64,000 nt of DNA from contig MDYQ01000033.1 of NCBI GenBank assembly GCA_003024175.1, positions 62,001 to 126,000 of the forward strand, written 5' to 3'. Shown piece after piece: positions 53,463-64,000 of this stretch. This DNA is from Planoprotostelium fungivorum (taxonomy: Eukaryota > Evosea > Variosea > Cavosteliida > Cavosteliaceae). The notes under the pieces are model-generated. The model was not told the DNA's origin. It did no database searches and worked only from the letters and a program-made list of their open reading frames with translations. Each line of letters starts with the position of its first letter. Within the stretch, counting starts at the first letter, position 1. The position numbers were made by a program, and so were the translations under genes.

Positions 53463-54083
53463 ATGGGAAACTTATTCTCCCTTTACTTTACAAAGAGAGA
53501 CTATCGATTGGTCGTTCTCGGCCTCGATGGTGCAGGAAAGACCACAGCTTTGTATAGATTACACATAGGGGAATCGATCGTAACAGTTCCTACCATCGGT
53601 TTCAACGTAGAGACGATAGAGGTGATGCAATCGTGATGACGATCGGGCTTCTGACAACCGTGGCAGTACAGAAACATCAAACTGACGATGTGGGACGTCG
53701 GGGGACAAGATCGTATTCGATGCATGTGGCATTACTACTTCCAAGGAGTTCATGGCATCGTGTATGTCGTAGATGCTGCCGATCGCGAGAGGATGTATGA
53801 GGCCAGAGACGAGTTAGAGAAACTCTTGGACACGCCCCAGGTGACATATTCGTCTTAAGAAGGAGTGATGCTGATCAAACATCAGTTGGAAGGTGTCCCT
53901 CTCCTCGTTTTGGCCAACAAGATGGATCAACCGCAGAGTCTGAGCGTCAAGGAAGTCGTGTCAGAGCTGGGATTAGATCAGATGAAGTGGGGGAGAACGT
54001 GGCACGTAGAGGGCACGATCGCAACGGAAGGCAAGGGAGTATACGAGGGGCTAGACTGGCTGATCGGATCGATGAAGCGATAA
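53463..54083 (+). CDS. ARF-family small GTPase
   Basis: Three exons (53463-53621, 53667-53840, 53886-54083), 176 residues. MGNLF gives a Gly2 for N-myristoylation and an amphipathic N helix, the ARF hallmark. Nucleotide motifs: GLDGAGKTT, switch [24 protein letters not shown] with catalytic Gln, and NKMDQP. The interswitch and length match ARF/ARL proteins that recruit coats and tethers at Golgi or endosome membranes. Departures from ARF1 (IRCMWHYYF for LRPLWRHYF, and an altered TCAT/SAK loop, reading GTIATEGKG) place it among the divergent ARLs. Confidence 0.93.
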
Positions 54084-54180
54084 ACGATGTACATACAGAA
54101 GTTCTGTTATATTATCATATAATATCATATTGATAGGACGCAACCGGAGTTAGAAGAACGCGGGTGTTCTTTTGAACGAG

Positions 54181-55381
54181 ATGATCAACGCTCAAAAGGC
54201 TTGCGAAGTCCGGACTGCGCGGGTTGAATCGAGAAAGCCACACGAACCAGAAAGCGGCAGCCGCATCACCCCCATGAAGCTCAGCAACTGGAAGGTCTAT
54301 ATCGCATACAAGATTTTGCTGATATGTCCTCTGTTCTTGATTGCCACACTTCTGGCAGTTTCATTCAGTATGATTGACCATCGCGTGTGACCTGACTGCC
54401 AACAGATGCCACCTCTCAGGAAGAAGCTCCCAGTTTCAGTCGCGAACCAAGGAGGTATACGCCACACGCATCACCTTTCCCCGGGGTTGAGCCAGGGAGA
54501 GTGGTGATCGTGCAGGCCACCAATAACAAGTTTGTCAAGCACAAGCCTAAAAACTTTATGAACCTCACGGCTGAGATCGAAAGGAAGAAGGAATGGGCCG
54601 TTCGGCACAACTTTGATTACTATTACGAAGAGCTCGACATGGACAAGTTCGACTATTTTGCAAGACCATCCGTCTTTTACAATGCATTTGACAAATATCC
54701 AAAGGTGAGTCGGCTCAAATGATCGATCAAGCTCCTAAATCTGTCGATGGCTGAAAATGGGTAGGCCGAATGGGCGTGGTGGATAGACATCGACACGATA
54801 TTCATGGAGTACCAAGTCAATTTCACACAATTTGTCCTCAGTCAGGAAGCATTCGATCGAAGTGCAGCAGTCGACCTCGAGATCAAAGACATCTTATCCC
54901 AGAAGACATGGAAGATCGATAAGGCCAACCGTTACGAAGACTCCGACCTGATCGCAACCAAGTGAGCCACACTCTTCTCCTTCACCATGCATCCAGTGAT
55001 CGTCGACCCACTCATGTCTATAGGGACTTGAACGGTCTCAACGTCGGCTCTTTCCTCTTACGAAGAGGAGAATTTGCCAACATCTTATTAGAGATATGGG
55101 AGTCATCTCTTCTAAAGCGTCTGACGAAGAGAGACATAGACGAGCAGCCCGCCCTCGCCTACCTCATGACAGAATTTGAATTCGTGAGACAGAGGACCAC
55201 CTTTGTGGTCTGTGAGCTGATCAATGCTCTCGCCTTCAAGTATAAACAAGGAAGAGGCCAGCTGATCTATCACCTGGCGGGGTGTCAGTATGACACGTGC
55301 ACACAGTGGTGGAAGTCGGGACAGAGGATGAAGAGAGAAAACGAGAAGACGTCCAAGGCGAATGACAAGATAAAGAGTTAG
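54181..55381 (+). CDS. GT34-family glycosyltransferase, copy A
   Basis: Type II Golgi enzyme of the GMA12/MNN10 group (galactosyl- or mannosyl-transfer onto glycans). A short cytosolic tail from ATG 54181, then a membrane anchor (ILLICPLFLIATLLAVSF), a short stem and the catalytic domain: GRVVIVQATNN, the metal-binding DxD in WWIDIDTIFMEY, LNGLNVGSFLLRRGEF and DIDEQPALAYLMTEFEF. About four introns; the first joins F-N-A just after the anchor. Copy B lies at 61940-63227 on the other strand. The sugar and acceptor cannot be told from sequence. Confidence 0.88.
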
Positions 55382-55545
55382 TTGGCGTGGACGATGTTGA
55401 TGAATGCAATGATGATGTGACGTTTCATTGCATTGTATAAGCTGATAGAAGTGAACATGTGATGGGTGATGATATTGAATGCAGTGCACTCGTTGCAGAT
55501 AAAGACATGAAAAACGGGAAAATTTAACTTTATCTACAAATCTCT

Positions 55546-58500
55546 TCAGATGACCGTCTTTGCATTAGGTCCATCAGATTGCATGGGTCTCTCAAACACG
55601 AGATTCTTCATCCTTCTATCCATCTCTTCTCTCTCTTCGTGTCCTCTCAACCTCTTCCCACACTGACAGATGGACTCCATCTGCCTCACGATGTCATTGG
55701 CGAGACCTCTAAACTTGTCCTGCTGTAGAGGTGTAGACGTGGTAGATGTGCTCGACAAGAATCTCGATAGAATGTCTTTCATCTCTTCCGTTGCCATCTG
55801 TAAAGACATCAGCCGCAGATCGGATGATGATGATGACGTCACCTCTAATTGTTCGTAGACGAGAGGAGACGAACGAGCGATGGCGGTGACTTTAGAGGTG
55901 CAGCCGGCGATGGAAGCTGCCGACGTCGCGAGGAGTCTCTCCGATGACGGCTCGTCCGATTCCATGGTGAGTTCCATGATGTCTCTCGCATCGCGTGTCA
56001 ACTCTTCGCAGAGTCGATCCATCACGTTTCTCTCTCCTTCCGTTCCAGATGTCTATCCTCATTCAGCATGACGATCGTGATGATGAAGAAGAAGGCACCT
56101 CTCTGAGTGGTATCATGGCGCCAGACGATGACGATGTCTTGGCCAATTGGGTCAACCTCTGTCCTGCATTTTGAACCGAAGCGATAGCAGCAAGCAAATC
56201 CGGGCGTAATTGGAAGCTGCTCGGCTGAGCGTTGCCTCCTTGCAAGAGTACAGCCAAGCGGTTGATCTCGTCTACAACGCTCGAGATCTCAGCGGAAGCG
56301 ATGGTGCGATCGCCGTTGTAGATGACCGAATCGATGAGGGTAGAGGTACCCCTGATGATCTTAGATCCCCTCGCTACGACTTCGTTCTGAGATATCGTCA
56401 GTCGTTGTAGATGGTTGAGGTGAAAACTCACGGAATTTCCGTTCGGACAGCTCTTGGCGGCTTCGAGGAAATTGGCCAGGGCGCGTTGTAGATCTGACAT
56501 TGCCGAATTTAGAGAACCACGAGAGGTAGCCGTTACAAGTGCCTCCAGTGTGACGGACAACCTTTCAGCCAGGGCTCTCATCTCTTCCTTCGAGTAGACT
56601 TTGTCGTTCGCCGTGTTAAGAGGTGCAGACGAGAGAGAGAAGCTGACGAGATAGTCTTCGATGGCTCTCTGTGTCTATAGAAGGTGAGTCCACGATGATG
56701 ATCGTGATGATGTTGATGATCGTGATGATGTTGATGATGTTGATGATGTTGATGATCGTGATGATCGTGATGATCGTGATGATGTTGATGATCGTGATGT
56801 TGATGATTGTGATGTTGATGGAACGTACCGTGAGCAGTTGTGATTCGACATTGCGTTGGTCTTGTGACAGTTGATCTAATAATTGGAGGAGAGCAGTGAT
56901 GGACACGTCTACATCTCTTCCCGCCTCTCGAATGAGGTCTCCCGTGTCGACGGCGGAATTTCCGCGGAAATTCTTGATTCCCAGGAAGAGTCTGAAGACG
57001 GCGACCGCCACCGATTGTCCCGAAGATATCATGACTGATTGTTGCGATATCTCTGCCAGCAGCGCGGCGGCTTGCTTCAGGTAGTAGGTCAAGCCCACAA
57101 TCTATCACAGTCATTATTCATTCTACAACGAGCCAACTCACGTTCTGTGCCAAGTGTAGAGCCCCGCTCGATACGTTGGAATCCGTCGGAGTTCTCGACG
57201 AAATTTCCACGAGTTCTCTCTGTACGAGGCTAGATCCATCAGCCTCGCGAATGACTTCCAATTTAGAACGCTCGAAGCTGGATCCAGCTTGGTATTCTGA
57301 CACTTGAGAGATCTGTCCCATCTTGGCGTAGTAAGATGCAGTCTCAAGGTCTTCGATGCAATCTGAGATCGCTTCAGATGAACAGAGATGTCCAAGAGAC
57401 TCACTCTTGATGGTGGCGATGGCGTTGTCGACGTCCGTCATGTCGACATTATTCTGGTAGATTTCCCGGGAAAATCTCTTGGATTCTCTGGAGGGTAGAG
57501 GGGGTGCCACCGATCTCGAATGGGTCATCAATCCGGGTAATTCGGGGAGAACTGATGCGCCTGGGAGGAGTCAATCTACAACGAGACGAGCTATATTTGG
57601 ATCACCAGATGATTCTAAGGGTGTCAAATTGATGACGGACTCGGGCTGCAAGACTGGGTGAGAAGCTTGTAGTAGTTGTTCGAAGGGTAGAATAGCATCC
57701 GAAGGGTAGCGAGGAATAATGGCGGGGAAAATGGAGACGCGGAAGGGCAACTCCACCACGGCCCGCTTCGCCCTGCGACATTTAGTCCCAAATATATCTT
57801 CCCGCGCAAAACTTCACCCCAAGACTTTGATGTGTACGCCGACGAAATAGCGCACGGCGATGATCTCAGCATTGTCTACCGTCGGGCAGATGTCTAACCC
57901 GGCGGGAATCATGATTGGGACTCTTCCTCTCCAAGTCATGCCGGTGGCGATGTGAGGGTTGAAGTTCAATTTACGAATGGTCTGTCTGTCCAGGCGTGTG
58001 CCGTATTGGATGACTCTCTTGATCTTGACGACAAAGTTGTGGAGGCTTCTGGATGTGAAGTTATCTACGTCGACGTATGCCATGATGGTCGTTCCACATT
58101 GGGCCATCTGATCGAGATGAGACGATTGGAAGATGGATGGATGATGGAGAGTGATGGACGAACCTCTCGGTTGAGTTGGGCTCTTAAGACCAATGGTCTC
58201 TCGTTCTGTGCGAGAAGGAAAGACTTTGTAGCCTCTCCGACACGTGTCGATACGTTGGGGTCGATCATGTAGATGTTACCTGCACGAGTCAACACACGAG
58301 ATGCCAAGTCATCCACTCACCAACTTGGAAGATTCGAACGGAGACAGTTGGACGAGATCCTTTGACTTTCAGAGAAGCCTTCAACTGATGGACGACTCGA
58401 ACCTGATTTCGTGTGAGATTATGTGAGATGAAGGTACGATCTCGATGGTGAGAATGGCAATTCTGTACCTTTCCCTCTCGATAAGACATGGAAGGTGGCG

Positions 58501-58845
58501 TGTTCTCTGGAATGGTAATGGAGAAGGGGAGGACGTATGAGCCACGGTTGAGAGTACCAGTGGGAATGAGCGTCTGGTTTGTCTTCGATATCGGTCTTCT
58601 CTTTCGAGAGTGTGTCAATCGACCTTCCAGGTTGGCATGATTGTCCACATTGAGCCCGTTGGAAGGCCACTCTGTGTGTTCGAATGCCTTGAGTCTGATA
58701 CCATTAGCTATCAACGTCTAAGGAAATCATCTCACTGTATGTCTAAGCCCAAGATGTCGATGTTCTTCTTCTGATCAAACTCGACAGTGCCCGTCACTGG
58801 CTCTCCAGGGCAATAGCATTGTTTCGATATTCTAACCTTGAGCAT
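55546..58845 (-). CDS. Arrestin-domain protein with long alpha-helical C terminus
   Basis: ATG 58845 starts an arrestin fold: MLKVRISKQCYCPGEPVTG with TVEFDQKKNI, then GSYVLPFSITIPENTPPS, and a C-lobe with TIRKLNFNPHIATG and VVELPFRVSIFP. Alpha-arrestins are trafficking adaptors that mark membrane proteins for endocytosis. Instead of PPxY tails, the frame runs on through several exons that are almost wholly helical (for example SLVQRELVEISSR, VVDEINRLAVLLQGG, LQRALANFLEAAKS), resembling helical bundles of the talin/vinculin kind in pattern only. The end is 55546-55548. It is possible that two genes were joined here, though no promoter-like gap is visible between them. One intron (56689-56824) is a GATGATC-type repeat. 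Confidence 0.65.
56689..56824. repeat. Intronic GATGATCGT/GATGATGTT repeat
   Basis: About 135 bp of GTGATGATC and GTTGATGAT units inside an intron of the arrestin-helical gene. Confidence 0.75.
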
Positions 58846-59001
58846 GTTGTGTTGTGTGTATTGTGTTGGCGAGGTGACACACTGCCGAAATTCCGCTTAT
58901 TTGAATTTTACCTGAAGATACGAAGCTCAAAGAGATGAACCACATGATTCATGGAAACAAGTCGGCGAGGAGAAAAGAAGGGCACTACTGCTGTCACGAG
59001 T

Positions 59002-59333
59002 TCATTCTAATAGGGCCTTCCACTTCAGACAGTCTGACCGGCAAGCGGTTGAGTCCTTGCAATGCTTGGGCTGGTATGGACAGTGACGACAGCCTGATCC
59101 ACAACAGCGTCTTTGTTTGTTGAGGAGATGATAAGATGTGAAGACGTTGTATCCTGGACAGAAATCATCGTTTGATTTCGGAACATTCGATGATCACGCA
59201 CGAATAACAGAAAAGTAAATAAGGGACTGAATATACCTGTTGGAGGATCGATGTATGTCTTTTGCTTCCGCCTACAGGCATCTTCATGCAGCTCTGTGAA
59301 ATGATTGGGAAGAGGTATCGTGTTCGATGTCAT
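59002..59333 (-). CDS. Small Cys-rich DUF5522-type protein
   Basis: Two exons (59237-59333, 59002-59153) give 82 residues. Across the splice it reads TYIDPPTGYNVFTSYHLL, then NKQRRCCGSGCRHCPYQ, the core of a small conserved family (DUF5522-like) with a CCGxxCRHCPY signature and a YxDPxTG lead. The cysteines are arranged as a likely metal-binding site. Function of the family is unknown to me. An extended antisense-looking open frame that runs further upstream is an artefact of reading through the intron. Confidence 0.65.
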
Positions 59334-59729
59334 GCGGTGCGAATTGTGAATTAATCGATGTCTCTTCACTCTTGAGATGATCTTTGAGATCATCCGACTC
59401 AGTTTGTAACCCCCATTATTGCGTTGTAATATTCCAAACGAAAATCCAACAAAAGAATAAGAAATCACTCCCCTATCACGTATCGAGTCAACTTGATTCC
59501 ACAAATATAGATTCAACTTAAATACAAGAATATCACAGAACATAGAGGGGAGAAACCAGTGGACTTGGGCATATTCATTTTTCAGACACATACATCAGTT
59601 GTACATATTCGACTTAGAGCCATCAGCCTGTCACCTATATCTTACCCTAATGGACGTAATGCCACCGCAAATCTCCCATCTACAACGTTGTAGACCAAAA
59701 ACGACACCGCTCCATCTTTATCCTCTCGT
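59334..59729. other. Intergenic stretch, 396 bp
   Basis: AT-rich promoter region of the DUF5522-type gene and 3' flank of the SET-MYND gene. It holds the perfect palindrome TCTACAACGTTGTAGA at 59679-59694. Confidence 0.55.
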
Positions 59730-61791
59730 TTATCTCCTCTCTCTTTCGCATTTGGGACAATCACATTCAAATCCGTAAGCTTGAAGGTCCGCGTTTCTAT
59801 CCTCTAAAGACATCGTGTCTTCAATGTAGCTGTGCGTCATCTCTTCTCCGGGGTGGATGTCACGTGTCGTGTGGACGTGGGCGAGAAAATTGTCTTTGTA
59901 TCTCACGATGGTGTTCGGCTCACACGAGTGCTATAGACGATGAGTCGATGAGATGTCGGTGATGACAGAAGTTCACGTTCATGGTAGCGCTGACGACGAA
60001 AACTCCCATTCCTTGCATGGGGGGGAAGACGTAGGGCTGTTGTAGTGCCCTCTCGAAGAGGCTCAACGGTGCACTCTCCATCTCTTCTTCTTTTCCTCCA
60101 TCTACAACGATCAGATCCGATACCACCGTTCGGTCATGTGAACATCGTGATGGTGATCGTGATGATGATGAGATCACCTTCGTCATCGCAGTGATGATCT
60201 TCGCCATCGTGATCGTGATCGTGATCATCTGCGTCCATCTCATCTTGCATGCGCATGATGTGCTCGACAGTCGGCGCCAAAACGGCCCAAATTTGACTCT
60301 TCTGTGGCTCTGCCATCTCCGGCATTTTCTGTAGAAAATCTTGAAGGGGGCTCTTTTTCTGTCATTCTACAACCCGCCACTCCGTCTCACCTGGATCTCG
60401 ATGCCCTGGTTGTTCAACTCGAAGAGTCCCACCAATAGACCAAAGAATTGCAAGTTGAAAACCGTCGAAATTTCGGGCTCTTTTCCAGCCTCTTTCAATT
60501 GACGCTGGTAGATGGGGTGTTCGATGATGTGAGGAGATAGAGCTTGCTTCAGCAACTGTAGAGACACTTCGGCCATGCCCATCAGAACTGTTCGTCTTCA
60601 GTTTTATTTGATTTTATTCTTTTTCGATTGGGACGGACGTCACCTTGCGCGGGAACTCCTGAATCGATGCATGCGACGTCCCACCACGCTTTTTTGGGGT
60701 AAACTGCAAAGGGTAAAATGGCATCTGTGAAGTCCCCTCCGTTCGTCTCCCATCTTCCGATGATGACACAGATGGCCTGCTCGACACGATCAGTATGACG
60801 ATCGTGATGAGAGACAACATGACGATCGTGATGAGAGACAACATGACGATCGTGATGAGAGACAACATGACGATCGTGATGAGAGACAACATGGCGATCG
60901 TGTGGATGATGATCGTATGGTGATGATGTCGTGACAAGGGAGAGAGATTGTCACCTGTGCTCCCAACAAGAAAATTTCGTGATCTCTCATGGCTTGTTGT
61001 TTGAACTTGAAGAGAGGATGATTCTGACTGGTCAATTGACCGACGCACAAGAAACGATGATGTCTCTGAAAAGCTTCTGCCCTACACGCATCGCTGCAAT
61101 ACATCTCTCCACATCCCTTTTCGCTCCATCAGTATGAGAGTATTTCATCACGAGGGAGATGTAAAGACATCATCATCGATCGTGATGAATGAGATGATCA
61201 CCATGGCGCATTCAAAGGTCTCCACGTTTCCCGCGCTCAGGAGGCTCTGTTGAAGATGAGTAATTTCGAGATTTCGAGGAGAATTCAAGCGAGTACGTAC
61301 CACTTGAGGCGTAGGTTGGCTCTGACCCATCTGTCCCAAAACCTGAACGGATTTGAGACACGAGAGGATGAGAGAATCGACGTAGAGAGATGCATTTGAA
61401 CGATGGATCTCGTAGATGCAATCAGATGTCACCTGTTGATGTCTTGCCAGCTGTGTCTCCAAAGATCCTAAGAAAGACAGACAATGACCGCACGTCCAAG
61501 CGGAAGGTCTGTTCTCCGCATGCTGCAGGGAAACCAATGGTGCCTCTTTGATGATGACTGTTTCTGCCGGTGTCTGTCGAGTGCAAAACATTCCTTTTCC
61601 CTGATGGTTTCGTTCATTCCCTGACAGAAGAAACAGAGATGGGAGTATGATCTTCTCACCTTGGCATCGTCAATGTATCGTACCTCTCCGGGAACGTTCT
61701 GAGCTGTGATAGCGTTGGCATAGTATGTTTGGAATGCTTCTGATAGAGGTGCGTACTGCATGTTCCCTCTTTGCGTCTCCTCTTCCTTCAT
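59730..61791 (-). CDS. SET-MYND (SMYD-like) lysine methyltransferase
   Basis: Transfers methyl groups to lysines of histones or other proteins. The split SET domain starts at GKGMFCTRQTPAETVI. A MYND-type zinc site is inserted (CGHCLSFLGS ... MYCSDACRAEAFQRHHRFLC). SET resumes with GMGVFVVSATMNHSCEPNTI (the NHSC/EPN motif) and GEEMTHSYIE, and the post-SET Cys cluster is YGFECDCPKC. An Asp/His-rich insert (DADDHDHDHDGEDHHCDD) is unusual. Start: ATG 61791, with open frame upstream, so an earlier exon is possible. Stop at 59730-59732. One intron carries a 24 bp tandem repeat. Confidence 0.82.
60797..60892. repeat. 24 bp tandem repeat, four copies
   Basis: Four exact 24 bp units (each starting GACGATCGTGATGAGAGACA) at 60797, 60821, 60845 and 60869, with a partial fifth. 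It lies within an intron of the SET-MYND gene. It has no spacers, so it is a minisatellite, not CRISPR. Confidence 0.9.
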
Positions 61792-61939
61792 TTTTCCGCT
61801 CCGATTTACTCGTTGTAGATTGAGGTAATTTTTCGTCCATTTCGCTCGACACACGCGACGACACAACTCCTTCAACCTTCAACATCAAAGCACCACACCA
61901 CACATCCACGTCTATCTAACTCCGACATTTCTTCCACGA

Positions 61940-63227
61940 TCAGTTTATGTTGTGTTTGGCCTTGTATGCATCCTCATTCTGTTTCTTCATGGTCTGTCCA
62001 CTGTTCCACCATTGGTTGCAAGTTCCAGCCATACATCCTGCCTGATGGTAGACCAGATGACCTTGATTCTGCTGGTATTTGAAGGCCAAGGCATTGATCT
62101 TCTCGCAGACGACAAATGAAGTCTTCTTTCTGACAAACTCAAAGTCGGTCATAAGATAAGCCAGAGCGGGCTGCTCATCGATGTCTCGCGATGTGATCTT
62201 CCTCAGAAGGGGTGACTCCCACAGTTCGAGCAGTGTGTCTGCGAATTTTCCTCTTCGTAAGAGGAAAGAGCCGACGTTGAGGCCGTTGAGATCCCTGAGA
62301 TGCAGATGAGCTCATTCTCGTCCATCGGAGATGGGAAGATGATGTGATTCCAACTCACTTTGTCACGAGGAGGTCGGTGTCTTCGTAGCGATTCAGTGTC
62401 TCAATCTTCCATGTGTTGTTGGATAAGATGTCACTGATGGTGAGCTTCTCGATGGCACCATTGTCAAAAGCCTCCTGACTGAGGAGAAACTGTGTGAAAT
62501 TGACTTTGTACTCCATGAATATCGTGTCGATGTCCAACCACCACACCCATTCTGCCTACTCATCGTCAGCCATTATCACATTTTGGTACATGCGTAAATC
62601 GTCTCATCTTCTCGAAGGCTCACCTTTGGATATTTGGCAAGTGCTTTACGAAAGACTGTTGGTCTGACAAAATAATCAAACTTTTCCATTTCCAACTGCT
62701 CGTAGTGGTAATCAAAGTTGTGTCGAGTCGCCCATTCCTTCTTCCTCTCGCTCTCTTCCGTAACGTTCATGAAATCCTTTGGCTTCCACGATGCAAACTT
62801 GTTGTTGGTGGCTTGCACGATCACCACTCTCCCTGGTTCGACATCGGGGTACAACTCTGAGTACGGTTTGGTTGGAGTTGGACATGGTTTAGGTGTCTGA
62901 CTCGGTTCGGGAGATTGGCTGGGCTCAGGTTGGGGTGATTTGCTGGGCTCAGGAGTATCTTCTGGATCGGTATCATCATCCTCTGTTATCTTACTCGGTT
63001 CAGGAGTCTTATCTGCCTGGAAAGGTGTGTCGACTTCATTTTCATAGACTGCTGACTCTTGTTTAGTCTCTTCTGGTTTGAAAGTGGAAGACCCTGAGAT
63101 AATTGAGCTGTCTATCGATATCAATCTTCTCACGTGTCGAGATGAATAACACGGCGATGATCAGTACAGAACATACCAGAAAGATCTTCTGGGTGTTGTT
63201 CAACCGCGAGAGGATGTTGCTCTGCAT
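61940..63227 (-). CDS. GT34-family glycosyltransferase, copy B
   Basis: Paralogue of the gene at 54181-55381. ATG 63227 starts a type II protein with membrane anchor IFLVCSVLIIAVLFIS. A 40-base intron is followed by a long stem rich in TPEPSK/SPEPSQ repeats (about 62860-63050), absent from copy A. The catalytic domain keeps GRVVIVQATNN, the DxD motif WWLDIDTIFMEY, LNGLNVGSFLLRRGKF and DIDEQPALAYLMTDFEF. Intron positions after KYPK and before the DLNGLNV block match copy A, so the copies arose by duplication with introns in place. They are convergent (tail to tail). Confidence 0.88.
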
Positions 63228-63480
63228 CGCTGAGGGAAGAGAATGCCCGAGGTCGCAAAATAAGCGGCTCTTTCAAGATTTGGTGCGCAGCACGTTAACA
63301 ACCGTGACATAGGGGTTACGCTTTTTTTTTTGCAATTATACACTATACAACGACTGCTTAGAAGCACCAACGATCTTCTCATTGTCATGTTAATATAAGA
63401 GTACAGAGAAAAGAAACAGATTGAATGCAGTTTGATTTATTCAAAGTTGAGCCTTCGTGCGCATTGTATCGGTGATCGTC

Positions 63481-64000
63481 TCAATGCACACGAGTGAAGA
63501 AGGGACGCCGATGCTCTACCTGGGCTGGGTACGGCCATACTCCGTACACCACAGCCTCGTCAGACACTCGCCTGCCTTCCTCGTAGAGACCCTCGAAAGG
63601 GTTGCTCCACTCCGGCCAGAATCAATCACGTTCGTGAATCGTCTGTGCGGTCGATGCAAAGACGTACAGTTTTCTGCCCGAAGGCAATACTGGCCGTACT
63701 TCTTCCATCGGTTGTCGGTCTGACTAACAGTAGCAGCATCGTCACCTCACATCGCCAACTCAGAGACGACAGTGTGTGATCATCCTCTAAAGGAGAGCAG
63801 AAGCTACTTTGTGATCACTGTCGTTTGAGAGGGTCGTTGGAGGTGGCTGGGGACACGTTCTTGTCTTCTCTCGTGCAAATGAGGGTCTTCTTGAAGGTGT
63901 TGAGCCCGTCTGATCCGTCCAGTGAAGAATCTTGTCTCAGTCGGTGGGGGCAGTCAAGAGAGCGGCTTCCGAGGGGATCCCAATGAGATGCCAAAGAGGT
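63481..64000 (-). CDS. 3' part of an unidentified gene at the window edge
   Basis: Two minus-strand pieces look coding. 63815-64000 is open from the edge (for example DSSLDGSDGLNTFKKTLI) to a TGA at 63815-63817. 63481-63609 (WSNPFEGLYEEGRRVSDEAV, then VVYGVWPYPAQVEHRRPFF) ends with TGA 63481-63483 and is followed 40 bases later by an AATAAA signal (63436-63441, minus sense), as a real gene end should be. They may be successive exons of one gene if a splice leaves the first before its stop, or two genes. No family is recognised. Confidence 0.4.

Noticed and set aside
59025-59591. 188-codon minus-strand gene
   Set aside because: It reads through the intron of the DUF5522-type gene and misses the CCGSGCRHCPY exon frame; the spliced 82-residue model is better.
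60797-60892. CRISPR-like array
   Set aside because: The units are contiguous without spacers, inside an intron of a eukaryotic gene.
63080-63133. A 22-base intron after the membrane anchor of GT34 copy B
   Set aside because: A GT-AG pair 22 bases apart restores the frame, but a 40-base intron with the same donor and a better TCTCAG acceptor restores it too and matches intron sizes elsewhere in the window.
63640-63730. WRKY-like string RWKKYGQ on the minus strand
   Set aside because: The string resembles a WRKY core, but the zinc ligands are not at WRKY spacing, no YYRC strand follows and the frame ends without a domain.

Overview
This is a eukaryotic nuclear window from a compact protist genome. 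Genes lie close together on both strands. Nearly all are cut by short GT-AG introns of about 40-90 bases, often with a GTGAG donor. Gene content (SMC1, ABCC transporter, active myotubularin, NCA2, MFSD1-like carrier, GT34 glycosyltransferases, a Cache-type adenylate cyclase and many small secreted proteins) fits a free-living amoebozoan, probably a protosteloid amoeba related to Planoprotostelium. That assignment is inference from gene style, not from a search.

Layout. 1-3.6 kb: end of a trypsin-fold protease, a PAS-like gene and a doubtful small gene. 3.6-9.0 kb: SMC1 (-) and UMP-CMP kinase (+) share a 245 bp divergent promoter with two E2F-type sites. 10-16.6 kb: adenylate cyclase and a GRAM-myotubularin (both +). 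16.7-18.3 kb: a glycine-zipper miniprotein and a secreted double-psi-barrel protein (-). 19.6-27.7 kb: NCA2 (-), a membrane pseudokinase (+) and a secreted subtilase (-), the last two convergent. 28.2-32.4 kb: a Cys-rich secreted gene and a VWA-RING gene, each carrying an internal near-identical duplication joined by a single N. 33-45 kb: aldo/keto reductase, pseudouridine synthase, a His-rich small protein, MFSD1-like carrier, CAP protein, sedolisin and PNP oxidase. 45.5-54 kb: a GRG1-like miniprotein, a large ABCC transporter, a thaumatin-like protein and an ARF GTPase. 54-63.2 kb: two convergent GT34 paralogues enclosing an arrestin-helical fusion, a Cys-rich DUF5522-type protein and a SET-MYND protein. 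The right edge holds the end of an unidentified gene.

The most striking item is at 32.2-32.3 kb. The VWA-RING protein starts with a near copy of the histone H3 tail (MARTRQTARK, then GKAPR and AARKS in H3 register). This makes a candidate chromatin-mimic E3 ligase. A second genome-level signal is the 9-mer TCTACAACG/CGTTGTAGA, seen about 30 times and concentrated in introns, often forming the 3' splice site itself.

Working together: secreted proteases, CAP, double-psi-barrel and thaumatin-like proteins suit a phagotroph that digests other microbes. GT34, MFSD1, myotubularin, ARF and NCA2 serve the secretory, lysosomal and mitochondrial systems. No transposon, retroelement, tRNA, rRNA or CRISPR was recognised. 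Intron borders are read by eye; where not stated exactly they are approximate.
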